A stretch of 26,554 nt of DNA from Bodo saltans (lineage: Eukaryota; Euglenozoa; Kinetoplastea; Eubodonida; Bodonidae), in assembly GCA_001460835.1 (NCBI GenBank), contig CYKH01000148.1:1-26554 (forward strand), given 5' to 3'. Both the position numbers and the translations under genes were made by a program. Below the pieces are notes generated by a model. The model had not been told where the DNA came from. It searched no databases and saw only the letters and a list, made by a program, of their open reading frames with translations. Numbering within the stretch: the first letter of the stretch is position 1; each line of letters begins with the position of its first letter. Of the stretch, positions 11,201 to 23,200 are shown piece after piece.

Positions 11201-14200
11201 ATGAGCAGCCCTGGCGGCATTTGTGCTGCAGGCTACTACTGCGGTGGTGGTGCTATTGATCCATACGGCCGCACCGGCGTCCTTGGAGGACCTCAAGCAG
11301 TTTACGGTCGTGACAAGCTTGGCCGCACCATCTGCCCACCGGGCTACTATTGCCCAGCTGGCGCGTCAACTCCGCTCGCTTGTAATGCTGGCACGTACAA
11401 CCCTCGCGTTGGTGGCACGAACTTGACGACATCCTGCTTGCTGTGCGACGGTGGTAAGTATTGCGCAATGCCAAGGAGGCGACTGCACATCTGGCCACTA
11501 CTGCCCCAACGCAACGGCAACTCCCATTCCCTGTCCCGCAGGTACTCTTGCGTCCACTGTTGGTGCCAGCTCGTGCCCGCTCTGCCCCGAAGGTTACTAC
11601 TGCCCGCTTGGAACAACAACCCCCATTATCTGCCCACCAGGTCGCTACTGCCCAACAGGTACCACAACCACGATTCCAACATGCCCCATTGGTTCTTTCT
11701 CCAATCAAACTGGGCTCATTGCCATGAACCAATGCGTCCGTTGCGCCGGTGCGACAGCCTGCACGGTTCCCGGTCTCAACGCCTCAAAAAAAACTGCTGT
11801 CCCCCTTGCATGCCCACCAGGAACCTACAATCCCTTCTCATACGGCAACAGCACCAATGCTTGCACCCTGTGCGTTGCGGGAAGCTATTGCGGCAACAGC
11901 AGCATGACTGCACCTTCCGGCCTTTGCTCTGCAGGCTTTTACTGCCCTCCAGGACAGAGCAGCCCGACGCCCACTGCCTTCCCCTGCCCAGCTGGTTACT
12001 TCTGTACTCCTGGCACAGTGACTCCCTTTGCCTGCGCTGCTGGAACCTTCAACAACGCCACCCAAGGTACCTCGTCAGCTGCGTGCTTGCCTTGCCCTCT
12101 CGGTATGTACTGCCTGGCTGGTGAGAATAAGAACGGAACAGGCCTTTGCGATGGTGGTTGGTACTGCACAGGCGGTGCCAACTCCTCGCGGCCAGTCACC
12201 AACGGTGGAGAATGCCAAGCAGGATTTTTCTGCCCACCCGGATCCAACCGAATGAGCAACTGCTCTGGTGGGTACTATTGCGCCACTCCCGGGCTGACTA
12301 ACGTCACTGGCCAATGCTTTGCCGGCTACTACTGCACCACCGGTGCTAAAGTCCCCAACCCTACTGATGGTGAGACCGGCAACATCTGCCCTCGCGGCGA
12401 GTATTGCTTGATTGGAACGACATACCCCGGTGCATGCGGCGTTGGTACATACAACCCTCTGCTAGGACAAATCGCCCCAACTGCGTGCATTTCTTGCCCC
12501 GCCGGTATGTACTGTAACGGCACATCTACTGTCACGCCTAACCTCAATTGCAGTGCTGGCTACTATTGCCCACCTGGACAAACGGTGGCTTCCCCCAATC
12601 AGTTTATCTGTCCGAAGGGTTACTATTGCATCCCTGGATCCAAGTTGCCCGTGAAGTGTGCCGCTGGAACATACCAAGACCTCACCGGCCAGAGCTCGTG
12701 CAAGACGTGCCCATCTGGATACTACTGCGACCCAACAAATCTCTGCCCCGGCACCAACTTCACGACTCCCACTGCATGCCCTCCCGGCTACTACTGCCTC
12801 CCAGGCACTCAATACCCAGAGCAGTACGCTTGCCCCTCAGGCACGTACAACCCGTCTTCGGGGCTTCTCAACCAGTCCCAATGTTTGGCTTGCCCAGCAG
12901 GGAAGTACTGCCCAACCCCTGGAATGACTGCCCCTGGTCCAAACTGTGCGAACGGTTTCTACTGCAGTGGCGGCTCCAACACATCGTCCCCTCGCAACAA
13001 CATCACGGGTAATGCTTGCCCACCTGGGTACTACTGCCCCTCTGGCGTGTCAATCCCGTTTCCTTGCCTCGTCGGAACATACAACCCACTTTATGAGCAA
13101 TTCAACGCCCAGTCTTGCTTGTCGTGCCCTGCTGGTTTGTACTGCCCCAACACGTCCACTGTCAATCCTACACTTAATTGCAGCGCAGGGTACTACTGTC
13201 CACCTGGCCAGAGTGTTTCGTCACCTCCCTCGTACGCCTGCCCTCGTGGGTACTACTGTGTGGCCGGTGCGAAGCTCCCCGTTCGTTGCCCAGCTGGCAC
13301 CTACCAAGACATCACCGGTCAAAGCTCATGCAAATTATGCCCTGGAGGTTACTTCTGCAACCCCAAGAATTTATGCCCTGGCACCAACTACACGACTCCC
13401 ACGATCTGCCCAATTGGTTACTACTGCCCTAACGGAACGAAGTCTGGCACTCAATTTGCATGCCCTTCAGGCACGTACAGCGCCAACACTGGACTGGTAC
13501 TTGCTAGCCAGTGCACGAGCTGCCCTGGAGGAAAGTATTGCCCCACGGCAGGAATGACGGCCCCCGGTCCAGACTGCAGCGCCGGTTTCTACTGCACTGC
13601 AGGGTCGAACGTATCCAATCCTCGCCGTCCACCCATGGGAGGACAATGCCCACCAGGATCCTACTGCACTATCGGCTCCACGAGCCCCACCGCGTGCCCT
13701 GCAGGTACTTTTGCCCCGCAGTACGGACTTGGTCTCCTGCAAGATTGCACAACTTGCACTGCCGGAAGCTACTGCGTCGCTTCAAACCTCACTGCGCCAA
13801 CAGGCCTGTGCTCAGCTGGATACTACTGCCCCGGTGGCCAATCATCCGCCACCCCCGCTGCACATCAGTGCCCCGTTGGCCAAGTTTGCGTCACCGGTAG
13901 CACTTCATGGCAAGGATGCCCCAGTGGCACATACGCCGCCGGCATTGGACGCAGTCAGTGCTTGACCTGCCCCACTGGATACTATTGCGACCAAACAAAG
14001 CCCTGCTCCCTGTGCGTGACGCTTCCTTGCGTGGGTAACTACACATGCCCTCGCTCATGCCCCCTTGGACATTATTGCCCACCAGCAACAAAGTTCGCTT
14101 CTCAGTTCCCTTGCCCACCTGGGCGCTACGGCCAAGACATGAATCTTCAAAATGCTTCCCAGTGTGTGGCTTGCCCCGCTGGTCAATACTGCCCATATGT

Positions 14201-17200
14201 CGGCATGTCGGAACTGTTCGCCCTTCAGTGCTCCCCCGGTTACTTCTGCGCTGGTGGATCATTCACACCAAAGCCCACCGATGGCGTGACGGGATACCGC
14301 TGCCCCATTGGCCGTTACTGCCCTCTCGGCGCGGTGACTCCACTCGAGTGCCCTCGTGGTTCGTATAATCCCCTGGTTGGTGGCACAAACATCAGCGCAT
14401 GCGCCAAGTGCCCCTCCGGACGTGCGTGCACTCAGGATGGGTTGACAGCGTACGATGCAACTTGTTCCGCCGGCTACTACTGCCCCGGAGCCAATCCAAG
14501 CCCCTCAATGCCGCAATACCTCTGCCCCGTTGGCTACTACTGCCCCGCTGGTGTTGGTGCGCCAATCCCTTGTGGGTCTGGCCTATGGACGAACACGAAG
14601 GGTCAAAGTGTTTGCGGTAGCTGTGTGAAGGGCTACTACTGCACTTTGGGCCTTGGAGCTCTCGGAAACGTTAGTATCCCGAAGATTTGCCCTGAAGGCT
14701 ATTACTGCCCTGATGGAACTGCCGCTGCTCACGAACACCCTTGCCCAGTTGGTACGTACTCCGTCATCCAGGGTCTGACCGCGGTGCAGAACTGCACACG
14801 GTGCCCCGGAGGAAAGGCGTGCACGACTCCTGGTCTCTCGTACTCGATTCCCAATTGCGCTCCTGGGTATTACTGCTCTGGTGGCGCGTTCGTACTGAAC
14901 CCGACCGACCATAATGTGACTGGTAATATCTGCCCTGAGGGATACTACTGCCTTACTGGCACCGCGTCCCCCACTCCCTGCCCAGCAGGCACGTTCAGCA
15001 ATTCCACCGGCCTCTCTGCAGTGAACCAGTGTCAGAACTGCTCAAGCGGTATGTACTGCGGAGTTGCTGCACTTCGTGCTCCCAGCGGTGAGTGCAGCGC
15101 AGGATACTACTGCCCTGGGGGACAAACAACCCCAACTCCCTTTGGCCTCGAGTGTTTGGGAGGCAAGTACTGCCCAGCTGGCACAACCTACCCCCTCGAC
15201 TGCCCCAACGGTACGTACGTTCCCCCCACGCTCACTGGTCGCGCCACCTGCTTCTCGTGCCCTGCTGGTTTCTTCTGCAACTTGATCCAACAGCAACTGT
15301 CTCCGTACAATAAGCCAGCAACGATGGTGCTGCCAGTGACGTGCCCTCGTGGTTACTACTGCCGCACTGGTACATCAGATGACGCTGAGTACCCTTGCCT
15401 CCCTGGAACGTTCAGCAACGTTTCTGGTCTGTCCCTGCCAAGCGATTGCATGGCGTGCACGACTGGCCACTACTGCCAGTTGCCCGGCCAGACCCAGCCT
15501 GGTGGTCTCTGCGAGCCTGGTTTCTATTGCGCACGTGGTTCGAACAGCAGCCGCCCCGACCTTCCCGCAGTCCTTCCGTCGATTGGCGGTGTCTGCCCCT
15601 CTGGCCAGTACTGTTTGCTCGGAACAGGCGAGGACAAGGGACAGCCTTGCCCACCTGGATTCTTCTACAGTGGAATTGGAGCAAAGAACGTTACATGGTG
15701 CCAGCGTTGCCGTGGTGGCTACTACTGCGGAAGCTCCGGCTTCGCGGTTTCTACCGGTAACGGAATGTGCTCTGAAGGTTACTACTGCCCCGGTGGAGAT
15801 AAGCTTGCTGCGAATCCCAACTTCATTTGCCCCGTCGGCACATACTGCCCACAAGGAACTCAGCGCCCAATTCCTTGCCCCGGTGGCACGTATAACCCAA
15901 CCCCCGGCCAAGGATACTGCTTGTCTTGCCCAGAGTACTACTTCTGCCCCCGTGGTGCCGCATGGCCCACCATCTGCTTCTCACGACACGTTTGCCCCGC
16001 AGCATCAGCATACCCGACGATCTGCCCCAACGGCACGTGGGCTCCTCCGAGCACCGCTGCCATGAAATCCGTCACCGAGTGCGCTCTGTGCCCGGCTGGT
16101 GTGTACTGCACAAACGGTACCATCTCTGGCAAGTGCGCCGCTGGCTATCTTTGCGAGTATGGTAACGTCGTTCCAGACCCAGATACGAGCACCGACATCT
16201 TGAACAGGAAGAAGGGTGGTCTCTGCCCGCTCGGCTCGTACTGCCCCCTCGGTACCACTGTGAAGATGCCTTGCACCAATCAAACGGTTGGTTACAGCCT
16301 CGGTTTGCAGTCAGCGTCTGATTGCTCTCCTTGCCGCCCCGGATATTATTGTATCGAGACATCAGTTGTGCCTATTGACTGCCCTGCAGGTTACTATTGC
16401 CCCGGCTACGTCGGTCGTTCACTTGGTCTCATTCCCTGCCCTGCCGGTACGTACAACACGAAGATGTTTGCCACTGATATTAGCTGGTGCCGTCCTTGCG
16501 AGGCCGGTTGGTATTGCCCCGTCGATGCGATGGCGTCAAGCAAGGTCTACCCCTCACCCCCCGGCTACTACTCTTCCCCCGGTCAGACAGAGCCCTACCC
16601 GTGCCCTGGTGGTACGTATCAGGCGAAGTCCAACGGTAGCGCCATTGACACTGCTGCTTGCACGCCTTGCCCCATCGGCCACTACTGCGGCCCCTCAGCT
16701 ACCTCGTGGAACCAGACCTGCCCCGAGGGTACCTTCTGCCCCCTTGGATCACAGTACCCCTACCATTGCCCTGGAGGACATTACTGCCCCAGGAATGCCA
16801 ACGATCCCGCAGATTGCCCAGCTGGTTACTATTGCCCGCCACTTTCGACCTACCCTCGCCTGTGCTGGAACGGTACCTACTGCCCAGCTAACACAGAAAT
16901 CCCGCTTCTGTGCCCCAACGGTTACGTCAGCCGCAACGACACAGCCTCTCGCGTTGACCTCGAAGAGGCTTGCGAGACCTGCCCGCCTGGAACCTTCTCC
17001 ACCAACACCCTGTTCTGTGAGCTGTGCACTGCTGGTTACGTCTGCACTGGCGGCACCAACACTGCTACGCCTACCGATCAAGCACGTGATGGTGGTTACA
17101 TTTGTCCCATTGGCTATTACTGCCCCACAGGGAGCTCCGCACCCATTGCTTGCCCAGCAGGTCGCTTTAACAACGCCACAGGCGGCAGAACCCTCAGTGC

Positions 17201-20200
17201 TTGCTACCTCTGTCCTGCTGGCTACTATGGACCCAACGTTGGAGCTTCCACTTGCGTCAGCTGCGGTTCTTCGTCGACTTCGGTTGCCGGCTCTGCAATT
17301 TGCAGCTGCGTGGGAGAATACCGCAGCTTCCAACCTGGCGATGGCTCCTGCCGTTGCATCCCTGGCTACGTCTTCTACAGTGATGGCCAGCGCCTTTCCG
17401 AAGCGGACAGCAGCTTACCTTGCCAGCCTATTGTGTACCAGCGTTGTCAGCCTGGCGAGACTCGTACTCAAGGCGGCACGTGCACGTCTGGAGCAAACAA
17501 CAACACGTGCGCCAACTGCATTAATGGAAGCGGTACGATTGACCCAACGATGGGTATCTGCACTTGCACATCCATTGTCACCGCTCAAGAAATCTGCGAT
17601 GATGCCTGCCTGACCTCCACTCCCAAGATATTTATCGATACCACCAACAACAGCATGGTGTACTACGACCCAACCTCCGGCACTAGCTTCTCCATCGATT
17701 TGGCATCGTCTGGTATTCTTGGCACGACTTCCTGCGGCTCCGGGACGTCAACTTGCAACGTGAAGATGGTCAAGATGGACAGCAGTGGTTCCCAGGGTGT
17801 GTTCAATCCCAGCCTCGCTAGCCTTACGGCTGCCTCCACCACACAAAGCACCGCTTCGTTCCAGCGCCGTCTCATGCAGACTACCGCTGCCAGCGGTGAT
17901 CTGACCATTTCAAACCCCATCGTTTGCTTGGACAACGGTGATGCCATGATTTGGGATGTGAGCGACCCATCCCGCACGCACTACCCTGTGTACGTCAAGG
18001 ACAGCCTGCTCAACACAAACCCCACCTTCGACTACACCGCATTCCGTCAGCTTGGTGAGGACCTGCTATCCCCCAACCTGACCATTAAGACGTTCATGTA
18101 CACCTTCACCACCGAGGGTATCTACGTGTTTGCCGACAACGCCAACTCGGCCTACACCACCATTATTCGTGTCATGTCAACGACAGAGGAGTGCTCCAAC
18201 TCTCCCTTCTCTGCTGTGACACAGACCAGCCTTGTGACGCTTGGTGTGTCGCGTCAATCAGACATTCTTCTCGCCCCGGATTGGATCTTGATTGGAGTCC
18301 TGATGGCTGGGTTGTTCCTGCTCGTCGTTGGTACCATTGGTGGCTTGTGGCACTTCCGTCGACAGACTTGGGGTGTGGTGGGTACCGCACTGCCCAAGTA
18401 CCGTAACCTCGGCATGCAGGCACTCGCCCGTGGTGACTTTGCTATGCTTGCAAGCAAGGGTAGCACAACAAAGAGACAGCAAGTGCTGGGTACCGGCGAA
18501 GAGCGTGTTGCCGCACCTGCAGGCAGCTCTCGCGTTATGAGCCTTCGCCTTGACACGCTTATGAAGGACTTTGTTCCCAACGACTTCATCAAGATTGTCT
18601 CCGAAGAGGCTGGCGTGGATGCGGCCAATATTCTCGTGCTGAGCGTGACTGAGGGCACGGTTGTTCGCTTCGTCATCTACGGCCTCGAAGATTCTCAGTC
18701 CTCTGCCAACATGCTCGTCAACCGCATGACCGATCAAACCAACGAAATCCACGGAAAGCTGCCCATCCTTGCGTTCGAGGAGGAAGGCCAGACGGACAGC
18801 CTCCACCCTGCTAACAACATGGCGGAGGTTGAGGATGACTTCTGGGACTACGAACGCCAGATTGACCTTGAAGGTTTCAATGTGCGAACCCTGTACGATA
18901 AGCTTGAAGATCAGACGATCCACATTGTATCGCAGCTCGTGAACCAGCGTGACGATGTGCTACTCCTGTCCGACAAGATTCTTGTGGAGTCTGAGGCGTT
19001 GAAGGACATGTTCCTCCGTATCAAGCTCGAGCTCGATGAGCGCAACAAGAAGGAAAAGGAGCTTCAGGAAATGCGTGATGCAAAGCTCAGCACAGGTCAA
19101 ATTGAGTTTGACTTGCCTGAGGACTTGAAAATGACCCTTGCAAAGTTCCTCGAAGATTTTTTCGCAAAGAATGCCGCCGCCTTCTCAAGCCAGCAACAAG
19201 TGACCACGCAGTACATCGACGGTGGCGTCACTGAGACGGTTGTGTACGAGGCACCCGAGGTGACCACGACCACCAATCGCGTTGGCTACGATGGTGCAAC
19301 AAGCATGACAACCACAACAGGCGAACTGAAGACAACCATCGACGATCGCCCGTACACTCCTTCAGGCGCTAACGACATGGGAGATGTGGAAGGCTTCAAG
19401 GATGTATTTGGCGCTGAGGGCGGCCAGATTCGCCGCTCGAAGAGCAAGAAGATTGTTGGGCTCTCCAACATGCGCCGCGAACTCCGCAAGCGTGTTGTAG
19501 ACTTGCCACCAGAATGCCAAGATGACAGCGACTGTGACGAGGCGGAGCGTTGGGAGCGTGCCGGAAGGCGTGAGGCTCAACTCACGATGCGTGTGTCTCG
19601 CCTCCGTCGTGCTATGGACTTAGTCACGATGCCTCAAGGACTTGACGAGCGTGAACCCCTCCCATACGTCCTTGATGCCGACCAAGTTGGCCCAGTCGCC
19701 CGTCAGCGTGAGGAGTACGTTGTGCAACGCCGTGCCGAGCGCGTGAATGCCGATGCTATTCCAGAGCACCTTAAGGATGACCCTTCGCTGCCGATGGAGG
19801 AGCGTGCCACCCGTCAGGTGGAGCGTGAGAAGTTCCTGACTGGCCGCATGAACCGCATGCAGGAAACGTTGCGCTCACTTCAGCCCCCGGCAACTCTCCT
19901 TGATGGTGAGAATGACACTCTCGAGGAGCGTGGCATCCGCGTCCAGAAACGTGAGAAGTTCCTGACGCAGAAGTTCGAGAAGGCCCGCCGAGCTCGTGCC
20001 GAGCTTCTGGCCCCTGCAGAGTTGGAGGACAACAGCGATTTGGACGACGCCGAGCGCCTGCGACGTCAGTCGATGCGCGAGGAGTTCGTTGCCAGCGTGT
20101 TTATCAAGAACCCCAATGTTCCCACTCTCCCATCCCTTGACAATCCGAACCTCAGTGAGGAGGCTCGCGTCAACGTCCGCCGTGCGGTTGATGAGGCCGC

Positions 20201-23200
20201 ACTGCGCCGTATGGCGATCGCCCATGACGCAATGGCAACTGTCGGTGTCCCTCAAGGCCTTAGCGACCACTCAGACCTCTCAGAGACGGAGCGCCAACGA
20301 CGTGAGGAAGCACGCAACGGTGCTACTAGCACAACCCCAGTCATTGGACGCCGCGGTCCTAAGACAAAGCCCACCACTTCCGGCTCCAATAGTGCTTCGA
20401 ATTCTCTCAGCCTCCAGCGCCACGAGTTTGGCGTGATTGAGGCGGGAGACAAGATCCCACGAGAGTACATGGATGACTCTGATCTTGATGAAGAGGAGCG
20501 TACTGACCGGCGCACCCTGCGCCAAGCCTTCAAGCAAGGCAAGCGCGCCACATCATCAGTGCCTCCTGAGGTTCCTGAGGAGGAGGGTATCCCGGCGACA
20601 GAGCGCGAACGCCGTACTCGTGTTAACGTTGCGTTTACTCGCGGTCGTGAGGCCAAGGCAGCTCGCGACGCTTCCACAGGTGCGCTGAGCGAGGCTGCAA
20701 AGGTCCTGGAGGAGGCTGAGCGCATCGGTGCTGATGAAGAAGCGCGCCGATACGTTGAAATTGGCAAGCAGCGTGAGAAGGAGTTCGCAGCCCCATCAAT
20801 GGAAAATGCCACAAGCGGCACCCAAAACGAACTTCACCGCGTGCAGGCTGCATTCCAAGCCGGCCGAGCAGCACAAGTGTTGTGCAGTGTTCCACAAGAG
20901 CTTGAGGAGGATTTGGCCACCAGTGAAGCAGACCGTCAGCGTCGCCACGAGGGCACTGAATGGTTCCACAAGGGCCAGCAAGCAAAGAAGTTTGTTGAAG
21001 AACCTGACGACTTCGCTGATTCGCCAAGCCTGAGCGACGCAGAGCGTGCTCGTCGCAGCCAGCTCCGCCTCCTGCATCAAGGTGGTCGCGCAGTTCAGAT
21101 CGCTCGCGAGGTCGAGGCTGAACTGGAGCACATGGGCTTCGACAAGAAGGGTCTTCAAGAGCGCAAGAATGCACTAGCCAAGGGCCGCCAGGCCGCCAGT
21201 GCAAACTTGAACGAGATCCCAACAGAACTCCGTGATGACGTGCCAATGCTTTCCGACGACGAAATCAAGCGCCGCCGCGAGCTTCAGTGCATCTATGCTC
21301 AAGGCTTCCGAGCCCAGCGTGCTGAGATGGTTCTGGATGAGCTGCTCTCTGCCCCGAATGTGTCACAGGACCGTAAGAAGGAGTTTAAGAAGGTCTTTGG
21401 GCAGGGCTCTGCCGCCCAACAGGAAGGCATCCCGTACGAGCTCGAGGAGAACCCTGAGATGACATCCATTGAGAAGGAAGTCCTGCGAAACCACCGCCAG
21501 GCATTCCTCCGCGGTCGTCAAGCCGCTCGCCTTGCCGACGTTGCAGTCAACGAGGCCTTTGAAGGCGCTGAGTCTTCACGGGAGCGCATGTCCCTCACCG
21601 CCGCTGTTGAGCAGGGCCGCGCTGCCCAGAACGCCATGAATGCAGTGCCAGAAGAAATCCAAGATGTTGAGGGCCTCTCCGACGAAGAGCGCCAGCGTCG
21701 TCAAGCACTCCGCAATGCCTTCCAGATTGGCAAGAAGGTTCGCCAGGCGGGAAGCCTCCCCAAGGAGTTGCCGGAAGAGGAGGAGGAAGAGGAGACCCTT
21801 ACAAGCAAGGTTGTCAGCAAGAAGGCTACGCTTGTGACCAAGAAATCAGGCGTCACATTCGGTGGTGAGACCACCGTGGAGCTTCCTCAGGAAGCAGGCC
21901 TTAGCAACGAGCAGGAGAAGGTCTTGAACCGCCTCAAGAAGGAGCACCATGCCACCTACAAGCAGCTGAAGGAGAAGCAGAACGCCGAACATTCTGTCGT
22001 CTTTGAAGAGCTCGAAGAGGAGAATATCGAGCGTGCCAAGCGCACCGACGATGCCCTCACAGAGGAGTTCGCTCGTGAACGCAAGCGCGTTGAGTCTCGC
22101 CACACCGAAGTGCTGGCAAAGACACCGAAGGAACAACAAGACTCTGTGAAGCGCCAACAGCTCGAAGAGCTGCAACAGCTCCAGGTTTCCCAAGACCGCG
22201 AACGCCGCGAAGCACAGGACCTGGTTGTGCGCATTGGCCAAGAGAAGAAGGCTAAAATGCGTGCCATCCTTGACGAAAAGGCAACAAATGAGATTCGTCT
22301 TGCCAAGACCATCCACAATGATCAAGACAACGAAGTCAAGCGTATTAAGGATGACTACCTCCTCTCGCTGCGTGCCGCTGATATTGTGCGCGAAGAGGAC
22401 CTGAAGAAGCAGAAGGATGCACTCCTTGAGCGGCTGCGACTCCGCGAACGCCGCCAGAAGGCCAAGGCCAACAAGGAGAAGGAATTCTTGGAGGCACAAC
22501 TCAAGCAGACTGAGAACCTTGAACGTGACACACTCAACAACATGTACCGTGAAAAGAAGGCTCGCATGATTGCGCATGCCCGTGAGGCCCATGCCAATGC
22601 CACTCCAGAAGAACTGGCTGAGGAAATTGAACGCATTGACCGTAACATGCAAGCGGAATTAGAGTCTGAGACGGCGAAGATGAACTCACGACTGATCGCA
22701 GACCGCCTCGAGAAGGAGAAGGAGCTTGCGGATCGTCACGCTGAGGAGAAGAACAACGAACTGAAGGCCGCTCAAACCGAAGTGGATCAGCTCCTGGAGG
22801 CCAAGCGCCGCATCGCTCCTGTCAAGGACGATGCAGGACAGGAAGATGAGAAGATCTCTGACGGCGTGAAGCGTTCTGTCGGGTTGCTGCTGCAACAACA
22901 GCGCCTGCGTGATGAGCTGCAACGCCAGCGCCGCGAGGAGGCTGATGCGTCGGCCAAGGATGAGCTTTCCATCAAGCAGGAGGCGCAGAAGGAGATCGCC
23001 CGTCGTGAGAAGGAGCGTGGAGAGCGTTTGTCTGACCAGCAAAAGCGCGAGATCATTGACGAGTGCCGACGCAACGCTGCTAAGATGGAAGCAGCCTTGT
23101 CTGACGACCAACGTCGCCAGCAAGAGGAGTCGAAGAAGCGCTTGGAAGAGCGCCGACGCAAGAAGGAAGCGGAACTCCACAAGAAGCAACTTGAGGAGAT

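Larger units (their letters stand above)
2279..17625 (+). repeat. Cys-rich GCC2/GCC3 (ephrin-receptor-like) module array
   Basis: About 5,100 residues built from recurring motifs of the type C-x2-C-PAG-x-YCP, alternating with PCPxGTY(S/N) and SxxCxxC. This is the GCC2_GCC3 / ephrin-receptor-like pattern (PF07699 type). Well over 100 such segments occur. Early modules (2279 to ~6500) are simple and ~45-55 residues long. From about 6500 they lengthen with Gly/Asn-rich loops and gain larger-scale periodicity. Several module borders carry NxS/T sequons. The final part (about 17230-17625) drifts from the consensus. The expected structure is an extended disulfide-stabilised rod. Confidence 0.92.

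Noticed and set aside
16288-17613. Plus-strand open frame of 441 codons in another frame
   Set aside because: It shadows the Cys-rich modules; composition (Ala/Leu/Thr/Arg) is what the TGC-CC-type codons give when read out of frame, and it lacks the module pattern.
2279-17625. CRISPR-like or satellite-like array
   Set aside because: The regularity is at protein level, unit lengths vary, and there are no identical DNA repeats with unique spacers; it is coding tandem modules.
2279-17625. Giardia-type variant surface protein family
   Set aside because: The modules have CPAGYYCP-type GCC2/GCC3 spacing, not dense CxxC pairs, and there is no CRGKA-like tail; the cytoplasmic part is thousands of residues long.
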